From: an uncultured Flavobacteriales bacterium
Lineage (GTDB): Bacteria > Bacteroidota > Bacteroidia > Flavobacteriales_D > Crocinitomicaceae
Assembly (NCBI GenBank): GCA_903823565.1
Contig: CAIJTF010000080.1
Span: forward strand, 1-64,000
DNA length: 64,000 nt
Direction: 5' to 3'
In this document: positions 7,886-15,633 of the stretch, one piece after another
Numbering within the stretch: position 1 is the first letter of the stretch
Layout of the letters: each line of letters starts with the position of its first letter
Notes under the pieces: model-generated
What the model was told of the DNA's origin: nothing
Seen by the model: only the letters and a program-made list of their open reading frames with translations
The model's database searches: none
Made by a program: the position numbers and the translations under genes

Positions 7886-8610
7886 ATCCGCTCACCATGG
7901 TTTTAGTGTTATTGCTTGTCGTTGTGGCAGGTGGTGGCTTCGTTCATTTGCTTCAGGCCAACAATAAAGCTCAGTTTATTAAATTATCATTGGCTTTCAG
8001 CGGGGGATTTCTCTTGGCCATTGTATTCGAACACCTTCTTCCAGAACTCTATGCTGGTGGAACCTCCAACATTGGCATTTACATTTTAATAGGCTTTTTG
8101 ATACAGCTGATTATGGAGTATTTTTCCGGGGGTATTGAACATGGACATGTACACGTTCACAAAGGCCAGGCCATGCCTTGGGCTTTATTTATTTCCCTTT
8201 CCATTCATTCCATTATTGAAGGAATTCCATTAGGTAACGATGTGGAGCACCTGCACCATCTACACGATCATGATCATAAAATGTCTTTGTTTTGGGGAAT
8301 CGTTTTTCATCAGATTCCGGTGGCAATTGCTTTAATGACGCTATTATTAAGTACCTCTTTGAGCAAAAGAATGGCTTGGATTGTTTTATTACTCTTTGGA
8401 ATAATGACGCCAATGGGTCTATTCATCGGTCTCAAGGTTCCTATGGAAAACACGGGTATTAGTGTTCCCGTAATTCTCGGGATCGTTATCGGAATGTTTC
8501 TCCATATTTCCACAACGATTATCTTCGAAACGTCAGAAAACCATAAGTTCAATGTGCTAAAGCTTTCCAGTGTTATCGCAGGAATGGTTGGTGCCTTGTG
8601 GATGTATTAG
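7882..8610 (+). CDS. ZIP-family metal transporter
   Basis: A 242-residue inner-membrane protein with about seven or eight hydrophobic segments. Two metal-site helices carry HSIIEGIPLG and HQIPVAIALM, the ZIP signature positions for zinc or iron(II). Two histidine-rich loops (EHGHVHVHKG near 90 and HLHHLHDHDHK near 120) flank the first signature helix and probably bind metal. The likely role is import of a divalent metal into the cytoplasm. The start overlaps the methyltransferase stop (ATGA). The stop overlaps that of convergent bshB1 by 4 bp. Confidence 0.9.
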   Translation: MNPLTMVLVLLLVVVAGGGFVHLLQANNKAQFIKLSLAFSGGFLLAIVFEHLLPELYAGGTSNIGIYILIGFLIQLIMEYFSGGIEHGHVHVHKGQAMPWALFISLSIHSIIEGIPLGNDVEHLHHLHDHDHKMSLFWGIVFHQIPVAIALMTLLLSTSLSKRMAWIVLLLFGIMTPMGLFIGLKVPMENTGISVPVILGIVIGMFLHISTTIIFETSENHKFNVLKLSSVIAGMVGALWMY

Positions 8611-9323
8611 CGTAAATCCAATAAATCCTTTACTCCAAGGGTTCGATCCGACGTAAACCCTTCCGCATAAGGCACACCAATAGGTCTGCCAAATTGCAGC
8701 ATCCTACCCTTAATAAATGCAAAGAAATGTTCGTTTGAAATCGGAGTTTCAGGCTCCTCTGATTCTGGATCATAGAATTGCGATGAAAAGCACTTAATAA
8801 GGGCAATCTTTTCCTCGGCAAAAGGTGTTACATCGAATACGACGTCCGGAGTAATATACCTATCTTGTATATAATGTAATAGCTGGGGTGCACGGTACGC
8901 CTCTTGCTTCTCTCCATTCCGTTCGGTTTCTATTTTAGGTAAACCCGATAAAAAGGCGGCACGTGCCACCAAGGAAGCAGCACGCCCATGATCGGGGTGG
9001 CGATCGCTTACGGAATTAGCCAGAATTAAGCGCGGTTTAAAATGTCTAATTTCTTTAATGATTAGGCCTAAATTATGATCGTTCTCTTCAAAAAAACCAT
9101 CCGCCATTCCAAGATTGACGCGATCCAATAAGTTTAGTTTAGTAGAGGAAGCCTTGCATTCTTGCATACGTAGGGCGGCATTTCCACGCGTGCCCAATTC
9201 CCCTTGCGTTAAATCGACAACAACTATTTTTTTTCCTTCGTTTCGGTAATGTAACAAGGTCCCTCCACAAGAGATTTCAACGTCGTCAGGATGGGCACCA
9301 AAAGCAAGGATATCAATGCTCAT
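8607..9323 (-). CDS. bshB1: Bacillithiol biosynthesis deacetylase BshB1
   Basis: Zinc-dependent N-deacetylase of the GlcNAc-PI de-N-acetylase (LmbE) family, acting on GlcNAc-malate to give GlcN-malate in bacillithiol synthesis. The N-terminal zinc motif is GAHPDDVE; TQGELGTRG and SDRHPDHGRA, the other active-site segments, are present, as is the BshB1-typical GFTSDRTLGVKDL end. At 238 residues it is full length. The ATG shares its A with the gcvP stop (TAATG), so it is the downstream gene of a gcvP-bshB1 operon. BshA and BshC are not in this window. The gene implies bacillithiol as low-molecular-weight thiol. Confidence 0.93.
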   Translation of the reverse strand: MSIDILAFGAHPDDVEISCGGTLLHYRNEGKKIVVVDLTQGELGTRGNAALRMQECKASSTKLNLLDRVNLGMADGFFEENDHNLGLIIKEIRHFKPRLILANSVSDRHPDHGRAASLVARAAFLSGLPKIETERNGEKQEAYRAPQLLHYIQDRYITPDVVFDVTPFAEEKIALIKCFSSQFYDPESEEPETPISNEHFFAFIKGRMLQFGRPIGVPYAEGFTSDRTLGVKDLLDLR

Positions 9324-12160
9324 TATGCCGTTATATACGATTCAATGCTGGGACAAGCACATACTAAATTTCGGTCTCCATATGCGTTGTCAACCCTTCG
9401 TACAGGCGCCCAATATTTGTTTTTAATCAAATAGGGAAGGGGGTATGCCGCCTCGGAAGGGGTGTAGGGATATTCCCAAGTTCCTTGAATTAAACACGCA
9501 GCAGTATGGGGTGCGTTTTTAAGTAAATTGTTGTCTTTTGGATAGGTTCCTGCTTCTATGGCAGCAATTTCTTGCCGAATCTTAATCATTGCTTCAATAA
9601 AACGGTCTAATTCTTCCTTGTCCTCGGATTCCGTTGGTTCAATCATCAAGGTTCCTGCTACTGGGAAAGAAACAGTCGGTGCATGAAACCCAAAATCGAT
9701 CAATCGTTTAGCTATATCCGCAACTTCAACCTCCGCATTCTTTTTAAATTCTCTACAATCTAAAATCAACTCATGAGCAACTGTTCCGTGAGCTCCTGTA
9801 TACAATATTGGGTAATGCCCTTTAAGGCAGGAAGCAATGTAGTTTGCATTGACTATGGCGATTTCAGTAGCTTCCCGAAGGCCTTTAAACCCTAACATTT
9901 TGATGTATCCGTAAGAAATCAATAAAATTAACGCACTTCCATAGGGGGCGGAGGAAATCGCATTAATGGCTTGGTCTCCTCCAGTGGGATGTAAAGGATT
10001 TCCAGGCAAGAATGGAACCAAATGCGCTGCAACACCAATGGGGCCCATTCCTGGACCACCACCTCCGTGAGGGATAGCAAAGGTTTTATGTAAATTTAAA
10101 TGGCATACATCTGCTCCAATATTCCCAGGATTCGTAAGTCCTACTTGTGCATTCATGTTCGCGCCGTCCATGTATACTTGCCCGCCATGGGCATGAACAA
10201 TGGACGTAATGTCTCGAATCCCTTCTTCGTAAACCCCGTGGGTAGAAGGATAGGTTACCATAATACCGGCTAATTCATCACCGATGGTCTCCGCCACCTG
10301 AGCTAATTCTGTAATGTCAATGTTGCCGTGTTCATCACAACCCGTTACAATTACTTCGAATCCCGCCATCACTGCGGAGGCCGGATTTGTTCCATGGGCA
10401 CTGGATGGAATAATGATTTTTTTTCGTTGGAAATCACCATTCGCCTCATGATATGCCTTGATTACCATAAGTCCAGCATATTCTCCCTGCGCTCCTGAAT
10501 TTGGCTGTAAAGATACACCGGCGAAACCTGTACATTCGCAAAGGTCCTTGGCCAACTCCTCCATAAAGGTATGGTAACCCTCCGCCTGGTGCTTCGGAGC
10601 AAATGGGTGCATATTGGCAAAGTCTGGATTGGTTATTGGGATGAGTTCACTGGCTGCATTCAATTTCATGGTGCAAGACCCCAAAGGAATCATGCTGTGT
10701 ACGAGAGAGAGATCCTTATTTTCAAGGGATTTAAGATAACGCATCATCTTTGATTCTGAATGATGTGCCTGAAATATTGGGTGTGTGAGTATGGGCTCTG
10801 TACGTCGCAAATGCGTTGGAATACCTACCTCCTTGACCACTCCAGTACCTCTATGTTCGAAGAGTGAAAGGATTAATGCCACATCCTCGTGGCTATGTGG
10901 TTCGCCAAAGGTAATTTGAATTGCGTGTTCATTTGGCGCATAAAAATTTAACCCTTTTGCCTCGGCAGTTTTTAAAATTTTCAAACTATCGACATGGGTA
11001 ATATGAACCGTATCAAAAAGCGCCGTTGTATGTACTTCATATCCTTTTTCGAGTAATCCTTGGGTCGTTGCGCAGGCCAGCTCGTGGACATGAGAAGCAA
11101 TTCTCCTAATTCCTTCAGGCCCATGGTAAACCGCATACATACCAGCCATGACGGCAAGTAAGGCTTGAGCAGTGCAGATATTGGAGGTTGCTTTGTCTCG
11201 TTTGATGTGTTGCTCCCTTGTTTGCAGTGCCATACGAAGCGCGATGTTATCATCTGCATCCTTAGAAACACCAATAATTCTTCCAGGCAGGGTACGTTTG
11301 TATTTTTCTTTCGAGGCAAAAAAGGCCGCATGTGGCCCACCATACCCCATCGGCACGCCAAATCGTTGTGAATTTCCAAGCACGACATCTGCACCCATTT
11401 CACCCGGAGCTTTTAACAGGGCGAGGGCCATTAAATCGCTACAAACGGCAACCTGAAGCTGAGCTTCCTTCAAGGAATTAAGCATTCCTTCCAGGTTTAT
11501 AATTTCTCCCTTGGCATCTGGGTATTGCATGAGGGCTCCAAAACACCCATCTACGGTTGAGGCATCAATTTCTTGGAAAGTGCGAAGGTTGATGTTTAAA
11601 TTTTTTGCGCGGCCTGAAACCACATCTAAGGTCTGAGGATAAATGTTTTCATGCACAAGAAACGTATTCTTCCCCGAGGCTACCTCGTCACGCGATCTCG
11701 AATTATAAAACATAATCATCGCCTCTGCGGCGGCCGTACCCTCATCCAACAACGAGGCATTTGCTACCTCCATACCGGTTAGATCTAAAACCATGGTTTG
11801 GAAATTCAAGAGGGCCTCTAACCTGCCTTGTGCTATTTCAGCCTGATAGGGGGTGTATGCCGTATACCATCCTGGGTTTTCTAATACATTTCGGAGAATT
11901 ACAGAAGGAACAAGGGTCTCATGATAACCAAGTCCAATGAAGGATTTAAGCACCTTGTTTTGTTTTCCGATGGCCTGTATATGCTTTAAATACTCCGCCT
12001 CGCTAATGCCTGTATTAACGTTTAATTCTCTATTCAGGCGTATAGCAGGAGGAATGGTTTTATCAATGAGTTCGTCAAGGGATGAAACCCCAATTTTATT
12101 TAGCATTTCAGACACTTCTGTTCCGTTTGGTCCAAGGTGTCGCGCAATGAAGTCAGACAT
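9323..12160 (-). CDS. gcvP: Glycine dehydrogenase (decarboxylating), P-protein of the glycine cleavage system
   Basis: A 945-residue PLP enzyme that decarboxylates glycine and loads the aminomethyl group onto lipoyl-GcvH. It is the full-length homodimeric type with fused N- and C-terminal halves. The N-terminus has FIARHLGP. The first half shows GTAAAEAMIM; the second half carries the PLP-binding lysine Lys692 in HLNLHKTFAIPHGGGG. The glycine-rich loop GGPGMGPIGV follows. GcvT and GcvH are not nearby. It is translationally coupled to bshB1 (TAATG). A promoter box lies 17 nt upstream of the ATG, so it need not depend on pyk, whose stop is 57 bp away. Confidence 0.97.
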   Translation of the reverse strand: MSDFIARHLGPNGTEVSEMLNKIGVSSLDELIDKTIPPAIRLNRELNVNTGISEAEYLKHIQAIGKQNKVLKSFIGLGYHETLVPSVILRNVLENPGWYTAYTPYQAEIAQGRLEALLNFQTMVLDLTGMEVANASLLDEGTAAAEAMIMFYNSRSRDEVASGKNTFLVHENIYPQTLDVVSGRAKNLNINLRTFQEIDASTVDGCFGALMQYPDAKGEIINLEGMLNSLKEAQLQVAVCSDLMALALLKAPGEMGADVVLGNSQRFGVPMGYGGPHAAFFASKEKYKRTLPGRIIGVSKDADDNIALRMALQTREQHIKRDKATSNICTAQALLAVMAGMYAVYHGPEGIRRIASHVHELACATTQGLLEKGYEVHTTALFDTVHITHVDSLKILKTAEAKGLNFYAPNEHAIQITFGEPHSHEDVALILSLFEHRGTGVVKEVGIPTHLRRTEPILTHPIFQAHHSESKMMRYLKSLENKDLSLVHSMIPLGSCTMKLNAASELIPITNPDFANMHPFAPKHQAEGYHTFMEELAKDLCECTGFAGVSLQPNSGAQGEYAGLMVIKAYHEANGDFQRKKIIIPSSAHGTNPASAVMAGFEVIVTGCDEHGNIDITELAQVAETIGDELAGIMVTYPSTHGVYEEGIRDITSIVHAHGGQVYMDGANMNAQVGLTNPGNIGADVCHLNLHKTFAIPHGGGGPGMGPIGVAAHLVPFLPGNPLHPTGGDQAINAISSAPYGSALILLISYGYIKMLGFKGLREATEIAIVNANYIASCLKGHYPILYTGAHGTVAHELILDCREFKKNAEVEVADIAKRLIDFGFHAPTVSFPVAGTLMIEPTESEDKEELDRFIEAMIKIRQEIAAIEAGTYPKDNNLLKNAPHTAACLIQGTWEYPYTPSEAAYPLPYLIKNKYWAPVRRVDNAYGDRNLVCACPSIESYITA

Positions 12161-12177
12161 AGAAGAATTTTATGGTG

Positions 12178-12212
12178 CAAATATACAACCATTACCAACA
12201 AGGAAATTCAAA
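12178..12212 (-). promoter_or_regulatory. Promoter of gcvP-bshB1
   Basis: Minus-strand TTTG (12209-12212) is followed after 23 nt by TATATTTG (12178-12185), a perfect match to TAnnTTTG. It sits in the 57-bp gap between pyk and gcvP. The leader would be about 13 nt. Confidence 0.6.
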
Positions 12213-12217
12213 AAATG

Positions 12218-13636
12218 TTAGTCGACGTAGCTAAGTTTTAACATATTCGATCCCCCCAAGTCCTCCAAAGGAATAGAGGCAATATTTATTACAAGATCTC
12301 CTGCGTTTAAATATCCTTGCGATTTCATAATGTACTTAATATCAGCTATCGTGTGATCGGTACTAATTTGCTTATCATAGTAAAACGCCTTTACGCCCCA
12401 AAGAAGATTTAATTGAGACAAAATACTTCGATTGCTTGTAAACACGTAAATAGCAGTATCGGGCCTTTGGGAAGATATTTTGTAAGCGGTGTATCCAGAA
12501 AAGGACATCGTAATGATTGCTTTGGCTTCCACGCGTTGGGCAAGCCGGCAGGCATTAAAACAAATAGAATCCGAGATAAACCGTTCATTTTTTACATCGG
12601 GAATTTCTTCCTTGTGGTATAGGTCTGGACTTTTTTCTACTTCTTCTATGATGTTCGATATCGTTTGAATTACTTCTACTGGATACTTACCCATGGAAGT
12701 TTCTCCCGAAAGCATAACTGCATCGGTTCCATCCAAAACGGCATTAGCTACATCGTTTACCTCAGCCCTTGATGGCGTCATGTTGGTAATCATGGATTCC
12801 ATCATTTGGGTAGCAACAATAACAGGTTTTGCATGAGAAATGCACTTTTCAATCAACATCTTTTGAATCAGTGGGACCCTTTGATAAGGAACCTCTACCC
12901 CCAAATCCCCTCTAGCCACCATGACACCATCGGTTTCCATAATGATATCATCAATACAATCGAGCGCTTCCGGCTTTTCAATTTTTGCGATCACCTTTGC
13001 TTTGCCGTTTTGCTCAGTGATATGATGTTTGAGTTCTATAATATCGCGGGCACTTCGTACGAAGGACAAACCAATCCAATCCACCTTGTTTTCCAAAGCA
13101 AAATGCAAGTCTAAAATGTCCTTTTCGGTTAAGGATGGCAACGAAATTCTAGTGTTGGGAAAATTCACCCCCTTTTTCGAGGATAACAGGCCGCCTTGAA
13201 CTACTACGCAGGTAATGATTGATTTTCTATCACTTTCTACAACCTCTAAAACTAATTTCCCGTCGTCCAAAAGTATTTTCTCCCCTCCGTTTACGTCCCG
13301 AGGTAGGTTCTTGTAATTTATAGAAAATTTATTCTGGTTGCCTACAATTGGCTCGGTAATGATTTGACACGTTTGCCCAACCTCTAACGGAACCCCGTTA
13401 TTCTCCATTTCCCCTGTTCGAATCTTTGGACCTTGAAGATCCGCTAAAATCGCTACGTTGGCATTTAATTCTTGATTGAGCGCACGCACGGCATTAATGA
13501 CCTCGGCATGTTGTTCATAACTCCCGTGAGAAAAGTTAATACGGCAAACATTTAAGCCAGCGATGAACATTTCTTTAAGCACTGAACGACTGGTGGAACT
13601 CGGTCCGATTGTGGCAACAATTTTGGTTTTATTCAT
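12218..13636 (-). CDS. pyk: Pyruvate kinase
   Basis: Last ATP-forming step of glycolysis: phosphoenolpyruvate plus ADP to pyruvate plus ATP. At 472 residues it has normal length. Visible motifs are the N-terminal KIVATIGPSS, the substrate-site RINFSHG, the signature region VIAKIEKPEAL, GVMVARGDLGVEVP and the C-terminal domain with SDSICFNACRLAQ. It follows the IPExxxVDY gene by 3 nt, so the two form one operon, an arrangement common in Bacteroidota. Confidence 0.97.
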   Translation of the reverse strand: MNKTKIVATIGPSSTSRSVLKEMFIAGLNVCRINFSHGSYEQHAEVINAVRALNQELNANVAILADLQGPKIRTGEMENNGVPLEVGQTCQIITEPIVGNQNKFSINYKNLPRDVNGGEKILLDDGKLVLEVVESDRKSIITCVVVQGGLLSSKKGVNFPNTRISLPSLTEKDILDLHFALENKVDWIGLSFVRSARDIIELKHHITEQNGKAKVIAKIEKPEALDCIDDIIMETDGVMVARGDLGVEVPYQRVPLIQKMLIEKCISHAKPVIVATQMMESMITNMTPSRAEVNDVANAVLDGTDAVMLSGETSMGKYPVEVIQTISNIIEEVEKSPDLYHKEEIPDVKNERFISDSICFNACRLAQRVEAKAIITMSFSGYTAYKISSQRPDTAIYVFTSNRSILSQLNLLWGVKAFYYDKQISTDHTIADIKYIMKSQGYLNAGDLVINIASIPLEDLGGSNMLKLSYVD

Positions 13637-13639
13637 GGC

Positions 13640-14071
13640 TTAATTAAATTGTAAATATTCAGAAGCGCTAATGGTTTCACTGGAGTACCGATAAGCGGCA
13701 ATTATTCCGCTCTGGGCACGTAAATCGTTGATAAGCGAATCCAACTGAATCTCGTGGTTGTTATGAAGGATTAATAGAAAGTCTAATTCTGGAAATTCGC
13801 TGGCTACCAAAGCACCGTTTTGTTTGTTTTTTAATAAAAAGACCTGGTAATGGTAGGTTTCATGTTCAAAGGTGTAATAGGAAAAAGGAGTCCATTGTTT
13901 CGTTTTTTTTAATGGAATCTCTAGTTCATCTTTTGCTTGTACCAGTTTCCAACCCAATACGTTATTCAAAAACCATCCCATACGATAATCGTTGAAACTT
14001 GAACTAATACCAATGATATCAAAAGGGGGGGCTTCCTCTTCGTGGAGTACAAATTTGAAAGGTTTCTTCAC
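13640..14071 (-). CDS. IPExxxVDY family protein
   Basis: A 143-residue cytosolic protein of a Bacteroidota-restricted family usually found directly upstream of pyk. The name motif is present in modified form (EFPELDFLLIL, about 100-110). The rest matches the family outline, with an N-terminal basic stretch, a DYRMGWFLN segment and a central YHYQVFLLKN strand. Function is unknown. Translation starts at GTG 14071; no in-frame ATG lies upstream. A perfect TAGTTTTG box ends 4 nt upstream of this GTG, pointing to leaderless translation from a GTG. Confidence 0.85.
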   Translation of the reverse strand: MKKPFKFVLHEEEAPPFDIIGISSSFNDYRMGWFLNNVLGWKLVQAKDELEIPLKKTKQWTPFSYYTFEHETYHYQVFLLKNKQNGALVASEFPELDFLLILHNNHEIQLDSLINDLRAQSGIIAAYRYSSETISASEYLQFN

Positions 14072-14075
14072 GGTA

Positions 14076-14083
14076 CAAAACTA
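14076..14083 (-). promoter_or_regulatory. -7 box of the IPExxxVDY-pyk operon
   Basis: Minus-strand TAGTTTTG, 4 nt before the GTG start at 14071. The transcription start would coincide with the start codon. Confidence 0.55.
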
Positions 14084-14163
14084 TTAAAAATGACTACATT
14101 ATGGCACATGTCCCGATTAAGGCTTCGTTTAATTTGAGTAAAATCCACGAAATTAAAATGGGT

Positions 14164-14197
14164 TTTGATTTTTCGAAAGGATATTTATCTAATTTTG
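14164..14197 (+). promoter_or_regulatory. Promoter for the outer-membrane protein at 14218
   Basis: TTTG (14164-14167), 22 nt, then TAATTTTG (14190-14197), with 20 nt to the ATG at 14218. Its position rules against a start at the in-frame ATG 14101, which lies upstream of it. Confidence 0.55.
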
Positions 14198-14217
14198 GAT
14201 TGAATTACCAACCTCAT

Positions 14218-14922
14218 ATGAAAAAGTTTCTGTTCGTACTACTTGTTTTCCCCCTGACTGTATTAGCTCAACCTCATAAAAAATACGCTAACGCCGATAC
14301 CTATAAATATATGTTTGGTTTAGGTATGAATTTTATTGATGACGATGGAAATGCGTCGAGCATTGCTGGAAATAAAATTCTTCATTACAACCCATTTCCG
14401 TCAAGACTGATGGCGGATTACTATTTGTACAACGGTTGGAGTATTGAAGGCGCTTTTGCTATGGCAAAATATGCATCCGATCGATGGGTTAATGGCCAAA
14501 TGGGCGTAACGGGCAATATTTTGTCCATTGATGGGAATTTGAAGTATTCTTTTTATAAACTTCTAAATAAAGGGCTAATCGATCCTTATTTAATTGGGGG
14601 AGCGGGCCTTACCTTTCGGAATTCGACCGATACCTTGGCCATCGGTTTTGCTCCAACCATCAATGTCGGTGGGGGCGTAAATATTTGGGTAAATAACGCC
14701 ATTGGTATTCAGCTGCAATCCTGTGGTAAAATTGCCCTAACTTCCGACTTTTTCGGAAAATCTGATTATGTCCAACACACTATTGGCGTTGTAATTAGGC
14801 TCGAGACCATTAGTACTTCTAAGGAAGGGGAATTCAAAAAGGAAAACCTGCACTTGGATATGAAAAGAAGAAAAATTAAGCAACCGAAAGACCGCGACAA
14901 GGATAAGCAAGGTGACGCTTAA
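14218..14922 (+). CDS. Outer-membrane beta-barrel protein
   Basis: A 234-residue protein with a signal peptide (MKKFLFVLLVFPLTVLAQ) and alternating hydrophobic strands of an OmpA/OmpW-like barrel: YKYMFGLGMNFID, WSIEGAFAMAKYAS, LIDPYLIGGAGLTFR, TINVGGGVNIWV, VQHTIGVVIRLE. The C-terminal 45 residues are highly charged and rich in Lys and Asp (KRRKIKQPKDRDKDKQGDA), unusual after a barrel. An in-frame ATG at 14101 would put 39 extra residues before the signal peptide; the promoter position and signal peptide favour 14218. The stop overlaps the convergent gene's stop by 4 bp. Function unknown. Confidence 0.8.
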   Translation: MKKFLFVLLVFPLTVLAQPHKKYANADTYKYMFGLGMNFIDDDGNASSIAGNKILHYNPFPSRLMADYYLYNGWSIEGAFAMAKYASDRWVNGQMGVTGNILSIDGNLKYSFYKLLNKGLIDPYLIGGAGLTFRNSTDTLAIGFAPTINVGGGVNIWVNNAIGIQLQSCGKIALTSDFFGKSDYVQHTIGVVIRLETISTSKEGEFKKENLHLDMKRRKIKQPKDRDKDKQGDA

Positions 14923-15293
14923 TTTTGGATAATCAATCTTTTTCTCACTTCTTGGTTTTCAGTTTTTAAAACGTAAAAATAAGCGCCGTTTTTTAAGTCC
15001 TTCGTATTGAATCGAACAATGTGCCCTCCAGGTTCAAAGGTCCTTTCCTGAACGAGGAACTCCTCGTCTCCGCTCCAAAGACTCAATCGAATGTTGCGGA
15101 GTTTTTGCGTGCTTAGGTAAAAAGATATTTCCCCCGCATTGACTACCTTTTCCAAGGTATATAATTCACAGAAATCTTCCGTTAAAATAGATTTTCTACT
15201 CCAACGCATAAGCACCGTTCTGTAGGCAACGATTAATGCCAAAATCACCAAGCTTACGCTCAAAAGTTTTATAACCAAAGGGTAGTCAATCAT
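14919..15293 (-). CDS. Membrane-anchored protein with a T9SS-tail-like beta domain
   Basis: A 124-residue protein. One N-terminal transmembrane helix (about 7-28, VIKLLSVSLVILALIVAYRT) is followed by a beta-rich domain that resembles the Por secretion tail / FlgD-type Ig fold (FYLSTQKLRNIRLSLWSGD, then NGAYFYVLKTENQEVRKR and LIIQN). True T9SS cargo carries this type of domain at the end of a long exported protein. Here it sits directly on a membrane anchor with no cleavable signal. It lies 9 bp after the DUF493 gene and probably shares its transcript. I do not recognise a named family. Confidence 0.7.
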   Translation of the reverse strand: MIDYPLVIKLLSVSLVILALIVAYRTVLMRWSRKSILTEDFCELYTLEKVVNAGEISFYLSTQKLRNIRLSLWSGDEEFLVQERTFEPGGHIVRFNTKDLKNGAYFYVLKTENQEVRKRLIIQN

Positions 15294-15302
15294 ATTAATC
15301 CA

Positions 15303-15566
15303 TTAAAGTGAAATAATACCTTCTATATTCGCCGCTTTTTGGTATACCGCCAGAACACTTTGAGCGTCTAAAGCCACCACCTTAGCACTGACACTGGTAT
15401 ACTTTCCATTTTTTGAAGAATGAAACGAAATTTGTGCATTTTCATCAAATAAATCAACCAACTGAGCAATTTTATGGGAATCGCTCAGAACGATAAATTT
15501 GAAGAGGTAAACACAGGGCCATTCTTCTTGGTCTAATTTGGCTTTTAACCCTTCAAAGGCATTCAC
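15303..15566 (-). CDS. DUF493 (YbeD-like) family protein
   Basis: An 87-residue small alpha/beta protein resembling the YbeD/DUF493 family, with a ferredoxin-like ACT-type fold thought to have a regulatory role. Matching segments are WPCVYLFKFIVLSDSHKIAQL near the start and YTSVSAKVVALDAQSVLAVY in the second half. Translation starts at GTG 15566 with no in-frame ATG. A perfect TACCTTTG box ends 4 nt upstream, so the mRNA is probably leaderless. Confidence 0.75.
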   Translation of the reverse strand: MNAFEGLKAKLDQEEWPCVYLFKFIVLSDSHKIAQLVDLFDENAQISFHSSKNGKYTSVSAKVVALDAQSVLAVYQKAANIEGIISL

Positions 15567-15570
15567 GATG

Positions 15571-15629
15571 CAAAGGTAGGGCTCTTTTCATATAATTGCA
15601 GTAAATTGAAAAAATACGCAGTAATTTTG
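15571..15629. promoter_or_regulatory. Back-to-back leaderless promoters for DUF493 and DUF5916 genes
   Basis: Minus-strand TACCTTTG (15571-15578) ends 4 nt before GTG 15566. Plus-strand TAATTTTG (15622-15629) ends 4 nt before ATG 15634. A TTG at 15596-15598 could serve as the plus-strand -33 element at 23 nt spacing. Both transcripts would begin at their start codons. Confidence 0.55.
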
Positions 15630-15633
15630 CGGC

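Noticed and set aside
10981-11403. 140-residue open frame inside gcvP in another frame of the same strand
   Set aside because: Shadow of gcvP coding sequence; no homology or start signals.
14101-14217. In-frame N-terminal extension of the outer-membrane protein at 14218
   Set aside because: It would place 39 residues before the signal peptide and upstream of the likely promoter.
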